Source of the DNA: Clostridia bacterium
GTDB lineage: Bacteria > Bacillota > Clostridia > Christensenellales > Aristaeellaceae
DNA length: 43,899 bases
Direction: 5' to 3'
Assembly: GCA_017937655.1 (NCBI GenBank)
Contig: JAGBDE010000032.1
Coordinates: forward strand, 1-43,899
The notes beneath the pieces are model-generated. The model saw nothing but the letters and a program-made list of their open reading frames with translations. It did not search any database and was not told the DNA's origin. A program made the position numbers and the translations under genes. How positions within the stretch are numbered: position 1 is the first letter of the stretch; each line of letters starts with the position of its first letter. This document shows positions 16,335-24,526 of the stretch, piece after piece.

Positions 16335-16363
16335 AGTTTAACACCGCTAACCACCGTTGTCAA
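16335..16363 (-). promoter_or_regulatory. Promoter of csoR-copA-copZ
   Basis: Minus strand: -35 TTGACA (16363-16358), 17-base spacer, -10 TAAACT (16340-16335). The -35 overlaps the -35 of the divergent promoter. Confidence 0.75.
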
Positions 16364-16385
16364 CCCCGGGGTTCTGGGGTATAAT
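16357..16385 (+). promoter_or_regulatory. Divergent promoter of the HD-domain gene
   Basis: -35 TTGTCA (16357-16362), 17-base spacer and -10 TATAAT (16380-16385). The spacer contains the perfect palindrome AACCCCGGGGTT (16362-16373). Confidence 0.75.
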
Positions 16386-16411
16386 CTTCCCAGATACAGG
16401 AGGTGACCCCT

Positions 16412-17047
16412 ATGCTCCCTACCGCCGCTGAGGCCATGCAAGAACTGGAACTGGCCGGTCAGCTGAACCCCGGCCCCTGGGTAAAGCATTCCATCAACGT
16501 GGGCATTGCCGCCCGGAATATCGCAGAAAAAGTGCCTGGCATGGATCCGGAAAAAGCCTATATCCTCGGCCTGATGCACGATATCGGCCGCAGGGTGGGC
16601 ATTGTCAGCATTCCCAAGCACGTCTACGAGGGCTACCTCTACTGCCTGTCCAAGGGCTGGGACGAAGCCGCCCGCATCTGCATGACCCATTCCTATGTGC
16701 TGATGCAGGATGAATTCCACTACGACCCCTCCACCCCGGAGGAAACCGCCATCAAGGAGTACATCCTGGGCTGTACCCCGGACGACTACGACCGCCTCAT
16801 CCAGCTCTGCGATTCCCTGGCCACGGACTACGGCTTTGTAATCATCGAGAAGCGTTTTGTGGACGTGGTGCGCCGCTACGGCATCATGGAAGGCTATGTC
16901 AATGGCTGGAACAAGACCTTCGAGATCAAAGAAAATTTCGAGAAGCGCATGGGATGCTCCGTGTACGATGTGCTGCCGGACATCGGCCGTACCACGCTTT
17001 TGTCCCCTCCGCCCTGGACGCCGCCGGCAACCAAATCCAAAGCATAA
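16412..17047 (+). CDS. HD-domain phosphohydrolase-like protein
   Basis: Cytoplasmic protein of 211 residues with the HD metal-dependent phosphohydrolase fold. A His near residue 26 (VKHSIN) and LMHDIGRR near residues 55-62 supply the H...HD motif, with later His and Asp residues (MTHSYV, CDSLATDYG). Relatives hydrolyse nucleotides or phosphate esters; the substrate is unknown. The start is the ATG with AGGAGGTG upstream; an in-frame GTG three codons earlier lies within that site. The C-terminus is a Pro-rich tail (SPPPWTPPATKSKA). Its promoter shares DNA with the copper operon promoter, so copper-linked expression is possible but unproven. Confidence 0.85.
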   Translation: MLPTAAEAMQELELAGQLNPGPWVKHSINVGIAARNIAEKVPGMDPEKAYILGLMHDIGRRVGIVSIPKHVYEGYLYCLSKGWDEAARICMTHSYVLMQDEFHYDPSTPEETAIKEYILGCTPDDYDRLIQLCDSLATDYGFVIIEKRFVDVVRRYGIMEGYVNGWNKTFEIKENFEKRMGCSVYDVLPDIGRTTLLSPPPWTPPATKSKA

Positions 17048-17048
17048 C

Positions 17049-17086
17049 AAAAAACGCCCGCAGCTTGAATGTGCGGGCGTTTTTTT
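17049..17086. terminator. Bidirectional terminator
   Basis: AAACGCCCGCA / TGCGGGCGTTT stem with a 9-base loop, flanked by A-run and T-run, between converging genes. Confidence 0.9.
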
Positions 17087-17098
17087 GAATGAATGGGC

Positions 17099-18466
17099 TT
17101 AATTTGCGGAAATGCTTCTGGCCACGTGCACGCCGCTGGCAGAGGCATGGGACAGGGAATGGGTGATGCCGCTGCCGTCGCCGATGATGTACAGGCCCTT
17201 GTGGCGGGACTGAAGCTGGTCGTCCACTTCCACTTCCATGTTGTAGAACTTGACCTCCACGCCGTAGAGGAGGGTGTCGTCGTTGGCGGTGCCGGGGGCC
17301 ACCTTGTCCAGGGCGTAGATCATCTCAATGATGCCGTCCAGAATACGCTTGGGCAGCACCAGGCTCAAATCGCCGGGGGTGGCGCTGAGGGTGGGAGTCA
17401 CGAATGCCTCCGCAATGCGGCTGGGGGTGGAGCGATGGCCGCGGATCAAATCGCCAAAGCGCTGGACGATAACGCCGCCGCCCAGCATGTTGCTGAGCTT
17501 AGCGATGGACTCGCCGTAGCCGTTGGAATCCTTGAAGGGCTCGGAGAAATGCTTGGCCACCAGCAAAGCGAAGTTGGTGTTATCGGTCTGCTTGGCGGGA
17601 TCCTCATAGCTGTGGCCGTTGACGGTGATGATGCCGTTGGTGTTCTCGTTGACTACTGCGCCCTTGGGGTTCATGCAGAAGGTACGCACCAGGTCTTCAT
17701 ACTGGCGGGTGCGGTAGACGATCTTGCTTTCGTACAGCTCGTCCGTCAGGTGGGCAAAAACGGCGGCGGGCAGCTCCACGCGTACGCCGATGTCCACACG
17801 GTTGGAGCGGGTGGGGATGTCCAGATCCTTGCAGATCTTTTCCATCCACTTGCTGCCGCTGCGGCCCACGGAAATAATGCAGTTCTTGCAATCGTAAGCA
17901 TCGCCTGCGGTGTGGATCCGGTAGCCCTCTTCCAGCACGTCCACAGACTGAACGGGCGTATCAAAGAAGAATTCCACCTTGTCCTTCAGGTAAGCGTAGA
18001 GGTTTTCCAGCACCACGTAGTTGATGTCAGTGCCCAGATGGCGCACGGAAGCGTCCAGAAGGTGCAGGTCGTTCTGGATGCAAACCGTCTTGAACCGGGT
18101 GCCGGCGGTGGAATAGAGCTTGGTGCCCTCGCCGCCGTAGCGCATGTTGATCTCGTCCACATAGCGCATCAGTTCCAGGGCCTTCTGCTTGCCGATGTAC
18201 TCATACAGCGTGCCGCCGAAATCGTTGGTGATGTTGTACTTGCCATCGGAAAAAGCGCCCGCTCCGCCAAAGCCGCTCATGATGGAGCAGCTCTTGCAGC
18301 CGATGCAGGACTTGACCTTGTCCCCGTCAATGGGGCAGCGGCGCTTGCTGAGGGCATGGCCCGCTTCAAATACGGCAATCTTCATTCCGGGATTATTCTG
18401 AACCAACTCGTAGGCAGAGAAAATACCGCCGGGGCCGGCGCCAATGATGATCACATCGTAACACAT
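17099..18466 (-). CDS. FAD-dependent oxidoreductase (COG2509-type)
   Basis: Flavoprotein of 455 residues. The N-terminal Rossmann motif is IIIGAGPGGIFSAYEL (GAGPGG at 9-14). A Cys-rich segment CIGCKSCSIMSGFGGAGAFSDGKYN near residue 54 is typical of this clostridial group. A second FAD-contact segment LYIIGDGSGITHSLSHASASG lies near the C-terminus. The physiological substrate is not known. AAGGAG lies upstream of the ATG at 18466; an ATG four codons' distance upstream is out of frame. It appears monocistronic, with its own promoter and the shared terminator at 17049-17086. Confidence 0.9.
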   Translation of the reverse strand: MCYDVIIIGAGPGGIFSAYELVQNNPGMKIAVFEAGHALSKRRCPIDGDKVKSCIGCKSCSIMSGFGGAGAFSDGKYNITNDFGGTLYEYIGKQKALELMRYVDEINMRYGGEGTKLYSTAGTRFKTVCIQNDLHLLDASVRHLGTDINYVVLENLYAYLKDKVEFFFDTPVQSVDVLEEGYRIHTAGDAYDCKNCIISVGRSGSKWMEKICKDLDIPTRSNRVDIGVRVELPAAVFAHLTDELYESKIVYRTRQYEDLVRTFCMNPKGAVVNENTNGIITVNGHSYEDPAKQTDNTNFALLVAKHFSEPFKDSNGYGESIAKLSNMLGGGVIVQRFGDLIRGHRSTPSRIAEAFVTPTLSATPGDLSLVLPKRILDGIIEMIYALDKVAPGTANDDTLLYGVEVKFYNMEVEVDDQLQSRHKGLYIIGDGSGITHSLSHASASGVHVARSISAN

Positions 18467-18498
18467 ATTGCATGAACTCCTTTACAATATTACAGTCT

Positions 18499-18527
18499 AT
18501 TATAATCCATTTTGCCAAAAAGGACAA
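18499..18527 (-). promoter_or_regulatory. Promoter of the FAD oxidoreductase gene
   Basis: Minus strand: -35 TTGTCC (18527-18522), 17-base spacer, -10 TATAAT (18504-18499). Confidence 0.7.
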
Positions 18528-18593
18528 GCCATTTCCCTCCAGTCAAAAATATGCTATCATCTTTTCAGTCAAGAGAAAGCGAGGCGAACTGCC

Positions 18594-19034
18594 ATGACCA
18601 TCCGCCTGATGACCCTGGCCGACTACCAGGCCGTCTACGCCCTGTGGCTTGCCACCCCGGGCATGGGCCTCAACACCACCGACGACAGCCGGGAGGGCAT
18701 CGAGAAATACCTGCGCCGCAATCCGTCCACCTGCTTTGTGGCAGACGATGGCGGGCGGATCGTGGGCGTGATCATGGCAGGGCATGACGGCCGCCGGGGA
18801 TTCATCCACCACACCGCGGTGCTGCCGGAGTACCGGGGCCAGGGCCTGGGCCGACGGCTGGTGGATAACGCCCTTGCCGCCCTGGAAGCGGAGGGCATCC
18901 ACAAGGCGGCCCTGGTGGTGTTTGAACATAACCAGCTGGGCAATGGCTTCTGGGAAAAGCTGGGCTTTTCCTCCCGGGAAGACCTTGTGTACCGCAACCG
19001 CAATATCCATGAACTGCAGCGAATTGACACCTGA
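18594..19034 (+). CDS. GNAT family N-acetyltransferase
   Basis: Acetyltransferase of 146 residues. Acetyl-CoA motif: HTAVLPEYRGQGLGRRLVDNAL near residues 67-88 (RGQGLG). The C-terminal motif is NQLGNGFWEKLGFSSREDLVYRNR. The substrate is unknown. The start is ATG at 18594 with a modest GAGG nine bases upstream; the extended -10 TGCTATCAT sits about 40 bases before it. Divergent from the FAD oxidoreductase. Confidence 0.88.
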   Translation: MTIRLMTLADYQAVYALWLATPGMGLNTTDDSREGIEKYLRRNPSTCFVADDGGRIVGVIMAGHDGRRGFIHHTAVLPEYRGQGLGRRLVDNALAALEAEGIHKAALVVFEHNQLGNGFWEKLGFSSREDLVYRNRNIHELQRIDT

Positions 19035-19042
19035 TTTATCGC

Positions 19043-19077
19043 ACAAAAAACCACAGCCTGTTCGCTGTGGTTTTTCT
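19043..19077. terminator. Bidirectional terminator
   Basis: AAAACCACAG / CTGTGGTTTT stem with flanking A and T runs between converging genes. Confidence 0.88.
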
Positions 19078-19080
19078 GTT

Positions 19081-20082
19081 TCAACCAAGAAGCTCTTTCA
19101 TTTTCTTGATGCCCAGCATGGTTGCGCCAAAGGGCGGCAGATTGGCCAATACCACCACTGCCGTGCCGTTTTCCCGGTGGAAGCCCAGGTAGCTGTTATA
19201 GTGGCCGGTACCGCCGTTGTGCCACAGGATGCCGTTTTCTTCGTCAATCACCCAGCTCATGCCGATTTTATCAATGATCATGCCTGTAGCACGGTTGCTC
19301 TCCGGCGTTGAGTTCAGCGTGCGGAGGGGCTGATGGCAGTCCGCAAAGGGCTGCTTTCCGTCCAGCTGCATTTGGGCATAGGCCAGCATATCGCTGATGT
19401 TGGAGGTCAGCGCGCCCGCTGCCATGTAAGCATCGTCCGGCTTCCAGCGCCAGTATTTGCCAAGGTCGCCGGAGAAGTTGGAAATCCGGGTATTGGTCAG
19501 GCCCAGTTCCTCCTTCACAAAACGGTTCATCAGGGCCGTATAGCTTTCGCCGTATACCTTTTCCAGAATCAAGCCCAGCAAAGCAAAGGCCAGGTTGGAA
19601 TACAGGAAGGGATACTCCTTTTCCGGCAGGGAAACCTTGCCCGCCTTGCGCAGCACCATTTTCCGGTTCACACCGTACAGGGCGTTCTCACCCCGCAGGA
19701 TATTCCACAGCATGGGCCATTCCATGTAAAAATTCTTCAGGCCGGAGGTGTGGGTCAGCAGCCCCGCGATGGTGGGATATGCATTCCCTGCAGGCAGATC
19801 CAGGTACCGATCCATAGGTGCATCCAGTTCCAGCTTTCCCTCCCGGATGGCCTTGCTTACAAGCGCCGCCGTGAAAGTTTTGCTGATGGAGCCGATCTCG
19901 TAGGTATGTTCGACGTCCGGCAGTTGCTTTCCGCCCTCGCCGTAGACGGCCCAGGATGTTCCTCCGCCGCGGATTACGCCAACGGTAATCACCCCATTGG
20001 GCTTATCGGTCAGGGTATGCTCCAGCGCCTCCTGGAAGCTCATGCTGCCGGCATCAACAGTTTTCTTCATTGGGGGCGTCAC
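19081..20082 (-). CDS. Serine hydrolase of the class C beta-lactamase/penicillin-binding fold
   Basis: Predicted serine hydrolase of 333 residues. Catalytic motifs: SISK (Ser65-Lys68) in the typical context YEIGSISKTFTA, YSN in FLYSNLAFALLG, and HNGGTGHYNSYLGF as the third box. There is no signal peptide, so cytoplasmic location is likely, and esterase or peptidase activity is more probable than resistance. The GTG start at 20082 overlaps the previous stop (GTGA) with AAGGATGA just upstream; an ATG four codons later is an alternative. It is co-transcribed with the DUF4342-like gene. Confidence 0.85.
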   Translation of the reverse strand: MTPPMKKTVDAGSMSFQEALEHTLTDKPNGVITVGVIRGGGTSWAVYGEGGKQLPDVEHTYEIGSISKTFTAALVSKAIREGKLELDAPMDRYLDLPAGNAYPTIAGLLTHTSGLKNFYMEWPMLWNILRGENALYGVNRKMVLRKAGKVSLPEKEYPFLYSNLAFALLGLILEKVYGESYTALMNRFVKEELGLTNTRISNFSGDLGKYWRWKPDDAYMAAGALTSNISDMLAYAQMQLDGKQPFADCHQPLRTLNSTPESNRATGMIIDKIGMSWVIDEENGILWHNGGTGHYNSYLGFHRENGTAVVVLANLPPFGATMLGIKKMKELLG

Positions 20083-20354
20083 TCATCCTTGCCGGTAAAG
20101 TTGCGAACAACTTCCTTCACGTTGTCGCCGGCGTCTTCCACAATTTCCTTCAGGTCGCCGGTGAACTCAGGGGCGTTCTTCTGGATGGAGAAGCGATAGC
20201 CCAGCAGCAGGGCCACCACCGCGCCGATCACCACCAGCCAGATGGCCAGCAGCGCGCTGACGATGGTAAACAGCAGGGACAGGTTGATGATGGTGGTGGA
20301 ATCCTTGGTGACCTTAATGCGGGTGCGGTAGAGAGTAGAAAAAATGTTATTCAT
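20079..20354 (-). CDS. DUF4342-like small membrane protein
   Basis: Protein of 91 residues with two hydrophobic segments (about residues 24-51) following RIKVTKDSTTIINL, and a charged, amphipathic C-terminal tail (DLKEIVEDAGDNVKEVVRNF). The KDG...N...P/S-hydrophobic arrangement recalls the C-terminal half of DUF4342 proteins; the usual N-terminal UBA-like part is absent. Function is unknown. AAGGAGGAA precedes the ATG. A -10-like TGGTATGAT lies near 20416-20424. It overlaps the serine hydrolase start. Confidence 0.75.
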   Translation of the reverse strand: MNNIFSTLYRTRIKVTKDSTTIINLSLLFTIVSALLAIWLVVIGAVVALLLGYRFSIQKNAPEFTGDLKEIVEDAGDNVKEVVRNFTGKDE

Positions 20355-20498
20355 GAATTGGTTCCTCCTTCATATTTGGGGTCGGGGCGATGTTCCTTCG
20401 CCTCCTGACAGGATAATCATACCATATTCCAGATCCGAATGCTTGAGAGCGCCATCAAAAAAACATGAGAAAGTAATGAGAACCATCTTCATTTTTTC

Positions 20499-20954
20499 TC
20501 AGGGACGGATGATGACCGCGGCGATCTCGTCCCGCAAAGGAAACAGCCGGTTCATGTCCCCGCTTTCCAGGGCGATACATCCCTGGGTCCAGTCCGAGGC
20601 TGTGCCGCCTTCGTGGATGTAGATCTCCCCGCCCAAAGCAGTGCCCCATGGCGGCCGACGGTGTTCGTCCCAGGCGGCATGTACCGCCCGGAGCGCCCCC
20701 TGATCGATTCGGCCCTCTGCGAAGGCCAGCTCTGCGTCCTCCCGGGCGGGATAGCTCAGGCCCAGGCTGCGGCCGTACTTGCCCTGCTCTTTCACCAGGC
20801 AGATGTAGAACCGTCCCTCCGGGGTGCAGCCGTCCCCCTCCGCCCGCTTCTTGTCCACCGGGTTTCTGCCCAGGGCTACCGTGCAGCTGAATACAGATAC
20901 GTCGCCGTCAAGCAGGGTCATTTTCCGCTTGCTTTTTTCCACAACCAGTTCCAT
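20499..20954 (-). CDS. L,D-transpeptidase (YkuD) domain protein
   Basis: Protein of 151 residues consisting of little more than a YkuD catalytic domain. The active site is IHEGGTASDWTQGCIAL with His114 and nucleophile Cys126. Family members cross-link peptidoglycan through 3-3 bonds or act on related wall substrates. The chosen start (ATG at 20954) has GGAGG six bases upstream and gives no signal peptide. The frame is open further upstream but gives no signal peptide either, which is odd for a wall enzyme. It lies divergently from the foldase gene. Confidence 0.85.
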   Translation of the reverse strand: MELVVEKSKRKMTLLDGDVSVFSCTVALGRNPVDKKRAEGDGCTPEGRFYICLVKEQGKYGRSLGLSYPAREDAELAFAEGRIDQGALRAVHAAWDEHRRPPWGTALGGEIYIHEGGTASDWTQGCIALESGDMNRLFPLRDEIAAVIIRP

Positions 20955-21046
20955 GGGCCGCCTCCTGCCATTTTCTCCAGCATCCTCCAGAATTGTGAGC
21001 AAGCTGTGAATACTCTGTAACATTCTGTCTTTCGACTGATTTTTCC

Positions 21047-21075
21047 TTGCGAAATTATCAATCCTGTGCAATAAT
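21047..21075 (+). promoter_or_regulatory. Candidate promoter of the foldase gene
   Basis: -35 TTGCGA (21047-21052), 17-base spacer and -10 AATAAT (21070-21075), weaker than others in the window. Confidence 0.4.
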
Positions 21076-21151
21076 ATTTGCGATGTGCATGCCGCCTTCG
21101 GGCGTGCTGCCGCCAACGGAACCATTTCCAGAAGGAAAGGATTGTGCAAAA

Positions 21152-22573
21152 ATGAAAAAATGGATCGCTCTGTTTCTGAGCCTGTGCATGCTGCTTTCTG
21201 CCACCGCGCTGGCAGAAACCGTTACGGAAGAATTGCCCGTTGAGGCCCCTGCCGTCGCCGAGAACACCCTGGCCGACGACCAGGTTCTTGCCACCCTCTA
21301 CGGCGAAGACATCACCTGGGGCCAGATTGCCTCCACCTATGAGGATCTGATCGCTTACTATGGCTCCTACTACGACCTGTCCCTGCAGGAGAACGTGGAT
21401 CTGTTCCGCGCTGTGGCTCTGGATTCCTACATCACCGGCAAGGTGGTGGACAAGAAGGCGCAGGAGCTGAACATCGTCCTGACGGAAGAAGAAAAGGCCG
21501 CCGCTGAGGAAGGCGCTCAGTCTGACTGGGACGCTGCCATCCAGGAATACATGGCCGGCACCGAAGGCGCCACCGAAGAGGATGCCGTCGCCTACTTCAC
21601 CGAGCTGGGCTACTCCCCCGAGTCCCTGAAGGCCGATTACGTGGAATACGCCACCGATGATAAGATCCGCGCCCACATCATCCAGGACGTGGTGGTCACC
21701 GATGAAGACGTGGAAACCTACTACCAAGAGCTGGTTGCCGCCGATAAGGAACTCTACGGCAGCGACGTTTCCGCCTACGAGAGCTACAACAGCTACGTGT
21801 ACCAGATGGAAATGTACTCCATGTACTACGGCACCGAGAGCAATATGGACCGCGCCTGGTATCGCCCCGCCGGCTTCCGCCTGGTCAAGCACATCCTGCT
21901 GCCCGTGGATGAGGCCCTCATGACCGAATACCAGAGCCTGCAGGCCCAGCTGGAAGAGCAGATGGCCGGTGAAGCCGCGAATGCTGAGGAAGGCATCGCT
22001 ACCACCGACGAACCCGTGACCCAGGAGCAGGTGGACGCCGCCAAGGCTGCCATTCTGGACTCCGTGTCCGGCACCGTGCAGGAGATCAACGACAAGCTGG
22101 CCGCCGGCGCCACCTTCGATGAGCTCATGGTTGAGTACTCCATGGACTATCAGCCCACCGGCACCAACACCTACGAAGTGAGCGTCGCCTCCACCCTGAC
22201 CTATGTGCCCGAGTTTGTGGAAGCCGCTTTCAGCGTGGATAACGTGGGCGATGTGTCTGCCCCCTACATCAGCACTTACGGCGTGCACATCCTGCTTTAC
22301 GTGGAGGATATCCCCGAAGGCCCCATCGAGATGACCGAGGAACAGCGCCAGCTCAAGTATGAGCAGCTGCTGGCCACCCGTCAGGACGAGCAGTACACCT
22401 CCACCGTGGAAGGCTGGATTGCCGAGGCTGGCGTGACCTACACCGGCGTCATTTCCGACCTGAACACCCTGATGGCTGAGATGGAAGCCGCCGAGGAAAA
22501 TCCTGTGGAAGAGGAAGCCCCCGTGGAAGAGACCACCGTGGACGAAACCACCGAGGAAGTTCCCGCCGAATAA
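21152..22573 (+). CDS. PrsA/SurA-like peptidyl-prolyl isomerase foldase
   Basis: Secreted protein of 473 residues. The signal peptide MKKWIALFLSLCMLLSATALA has no lipobox cysteine. A SurA/PrsA N-terminal chaperone region (about 45-200) contains LYGEDITWGQIA and repeated helical, acidic segments. A parvulin-type PpiC region runs from FRLVKHILLPVDEAL (about 248) to YGVHILLYVEDIPEGP (about 380), with the long insertion common in clostridial members. The C-terminus is very acidic and repetitive (EENPVEEEAPVEE...). It assists folding of exported proteins. AAGGAAAGG lies upstream of ATG 21152. Monocistronic, with a strong terminator. Confidence 0.85.
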   Translation: MKKWIALFLSLCMLLSATALAETVTEELPVEAPAVAENTLADDQVLATLYGEDITWGQIASTYEDLIAYYGSYYDLSLQENVDLFRAVALDSYITGKVVDKKAQELNIVLTEEEKAAAEEGAQSDWDAAIQEYMAGTEGATEEDAVAYFTELGYSPESLKADYVEYATDDKIRAHIIQDVVVTDEDVETYYQELVAADKELYGSDVSAYESYNSYVYQMEMYSMYYGTESNMDRAWYRPAGFRLVKHILLPVDEALMTEYQSLQAQLEEQMAGEAANAEEGIATTDEPVTQEQVDAAKAAILDSVSGTVQEINDKLAAGATFDELMVEYSMDYQPTGTNTYEVSVASTLTYVPEFVEAAFSVDNVGDVSAPYISTYGVHILLYVEDIPEGPIEMTEEQRQLKYEQLLATRQDEQYTSTVEGWIAEAGVTYTGVISDLNTLMAEMEAAEENPVEEEAPVEETTVDETTEEVPAE

Positions 22574-22586
22574 TTTCCAAAAATAT

Positions 22587-22624
22587 CGCCCCGATCTTCG
22601 CTTGAGGATCGGGGCGTTTTTTTG
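22587..22624. terminator. Terminator after the foldase gene
   Basis: CGCCCCGATC / GATCGGGGCG perfect stem with a 10-base loop and TTTTTTT. Confidence 0.92.
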
Positions 22625-22630
22625 ATGCAG

Positions 22631-23689
22631 TTATTGGCAGGCCGCAGCGTAGACCGCGTTGTGAAGCAGACGGCGGATGCGGTAAATGGCCAGGCTGTCC
22701 CGGGAGGGGCAGATACGGTTGGTCAGCAGCACCACATACAGGCCGGTGGTGGGGTCCAAAGTGAAACTGGTGCCGGTAAAGCCGGTGTGGCCGATGGTCT
22801 CCTTGGGGAACAGGTCGCCGGTGTAGCCGTTGTCAAACCGGGGCAGATAGAAGCCGAGACCGCGGCCCTGGGCCATGCCCGGGGTACGGTTTTCCATGCT
22901 CAGCCGCACCGTGGCGGGGCAGAGGTACCGGCTGCCGTCCGGCAGCGCGCCCTCGGCGGCCAGCATCTGCATCAGCAGGGCCAGGTCGTCCATGGTGGAG
23001 AACACGCCCGCGTTGCCGCTGACGCCGCCCAGGAACCGGGCGTTTTCATCATGGACGATGCCGGTGAGGCATATGCCGTCGTCCGTCATTTCCGTGGCGG
23101 CGATGTTCCCGCCAGAGGGCAGGTAAGAGGTGTTTTTCATCTTCAGGGGCCAGAAGACCTCCTGCAAGGCCAGCTCGTTCAGGGGCTGGCCGTAGAGGCA
23201 TTCCAGCAGCTGCCCCAGCAGGATGTATCCGGCGCAGCAATACTGCACCCGGGTGCCCGGCTGGTAGCTAAGCGGTGCGGAGAGCAGCATCTCTGTGCTT
23301 TCTTCCGGATCCCGGGCCATCTTCCACAGGTGGAAGCCGTTGGGAAAACCGGCGGTGTGGGTCAAAATCTGGGCGATGGTGATGTCCTGCTTGTCCGCCG
23401 GCGCGTCGATGAATGTGCCCAGCTTGTCCCACAGGCACAGCTTGCCGCTTTCCATGGCCCGGAGGCTCAGCATGCCCACCACCAGCGGCTTGGTGATGCT
23501 GGCCACGTCAAAGCGGGTCTGCTCGTTGCAGAGGCCCGCGTTTTCCTCAATGGACAGCCGACCGTAGGCCCGGCGGTACAAAACCCGGTCGCCCCGGCCC
23601 ACCAGCAGGCATGCGGCGGTAAACGCCTCCTGCTCCAGCCCTTGCCGGATGACCCGGTCAGCATGGGAAAAATCTGGCATTCCCCGCAC
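22631..23689 (-). CDS. Serine hydrolase of the class C beta-lactamase/esterase fold
   Basis: Serine hydrolase of 352 residues, cytoplasmic by lack of signal peptide. SITK (Ser64-Lys67) is the nucleophile box. The second box reads YCCAGYILLG, with Tyr kept and the usual Asn of YSN replaced by Cys. The third box is HTGFTGTSF. It is close to beta-lactamase-related esterases/D-aminopeptidases; the substrate is unknown. GTG start at 23689 with AGGAGGG seven bases upstream, preferred over an ATG three codons later that is 16 bases from the site. It follows the HAD phosphatase by 18 bases, so they form an operon. Confidence 0.85.
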   Translation of the reverse strand: MRGMPDFSHADRVIRQGLEQEAFTAACLLVGRGDRVLYRRAYGRLSIEENAGLCNEQTRFDVASITKPLVVGMLSLRAMESGKLCLWDKLGTFIDAPADKQDITIAQILTHTAGFPNGFHLWKMARDPEESTEMLLSAPLSYQPGTRVQYCCAGYILLGQLLECLYGQPLNELALQEVFWPLKMKNTSYLPSGGNIAATEMTDDGICLTGIVHDENARFLGGVSGNAGVFSTMDDLALLMQMLAAEGALPDGSRYLCPATVRLSMENRTPGMAQGRGLGFYLPRFDNGYTGDLFPKETIGHTGFTGTSFTLDPTTGLYVVLLTNRICPSRDSLAIYRIRRLLHNAVYAAACQ

Positions 23690-23707
23690 CTTGCTCCCTC
23701 CTAACGG

Positions 23708-24391
23708 TTATCGTTGATTCTTGCCGCGCCAGCGCACGTTGCTGACGCCTTCTTCCGTGACCAGCGCCTTTTTCAGTTTGCGCTTGGCGTTCACGCCCAC
23801 CTTGCTCTGGCACAGCTGCATCATGGGCAGGTCGCTGGCGCTGTCCCCATAAGCGGCGGACGACTCAAATACCAGGCTGTCGCCCATGGCGGCCAGGTAC
23901 TCGGCCAGGCGGAGAGGCTTCTGGAAGCCCTTGCAATTATCTCCGCAGATCTCGCCGGTGTAGCGATCCTGATTATCCAGGTTCATCCGCGTGCCGATGA
24001 CGCTTTCCACGCCCAGCAGGCTTTCCATGGCATTCAGGTAAAATGCAGGAGACGCGGTGATCAGCAGCACCGATGCGCCCCGGGCTTTCTCGTCCTGGAT
24101 GGCCTTGAGGCCCGCCGGGAACATTTCCGGAATCAGCTTGTTTAGGCAAAAGTCAATGGAAAAGGCGTCCATCTCGCTTCTCAGCCTGCCCTTGATCCAT
24201 TGCATGGCCTCGGTTTTGGAGCGTTCTGCGGAGCAGAGCTTCAGTCCGTACAGCACGCCGTACCATGCGCCCCGGAGCAGCTGCCCGGTGCTGCACAGCC
24301 CCTTTTTGTGGGCGTAGCGGCAAACGGTGATGATGGAGTCCCCTTTGCGCAGGGTTCCGTCAAAATCAAACAGGGCGTAGCTCTTTTCCAC
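23708..24391 (-). CDS. HAD superfamily phosphatase (SerB-like, HAD-IB)
   Basis: Cytoplasmic phosphatase of 227 residues. Motif I is FDFDGTL (Asp9, Asp11), motif II is LLITASPAF, with a conserved Lys region later, and motif III/IV is YGDSASDLPMM. The helical cap between motifs I and II is of the phosphoserine phosphatase type. The substrate is not known. The start is taken as GTG at 24391, with GGAGG eight bases upstream; the open frame extends to 24466 across the promoter. The -10 TATACT lies at 24438-24433. First gene of a two-gene operon. Confidence 0.88.
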   Translation of the reverse strand: MEKSYALFDFDGTLRKGDSIITVCRYAHKKGLCSTGQLLRGAWYGVLYGLKLCSAERSKTEAMQWIKGRLRSEMDAFSIDFCLNKLIPEMFPAGLKAIQDEKARGASVLLITASPAFYLNAMESLLGVESVIGTRMNLDNQDRYTGEICGDNCKGFQKPLRLAEYLAAMGDSLVFESSAAYGDSASDLPMMQLCQSKVGVNAKRKLKKALVTEEGVSNVRWRGKNQR

Positions 24392-24484
24392 GTTGGTTTC
24401 CTCCAGGCTGTCACTCTTTTGTGAATGTATGAAGTATACCATGATTTTGCCCAAAAAGCCATACAATTCCCCGCTTTCAGGGCA

Positions 24485-24520
24485 AAAAACATCCCGGCGG
24501 ATACATCTCTGCCGGGATGA
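24485..24520 (-). terminator. Terminator after the GH127 gene
   Basis: CATCCCGGC / GCCGGGATG stem with a 12-base loop, followed on the minus strand by TTTTTTG. Confidence 0.88.
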
Positions 24521-24526
24521 AAATGG

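Noticed and set aside
13995..16406. Very long open frame antisense to copA (about 800 codons), and similar ones antisense to feoB (4625-6220) and GH127 (24533-26929)
   Set aside because: GC-rich codon bias leaves antisense frames open. The products are His/Gln/Gly-rich with no family features, while the sense frames are clear genes.
22631..23689. True beta-lactamase
   Set aside because: No signal peptide, and the YxN box is altered to YCC; an esterase or peptidase-like role is more likely.
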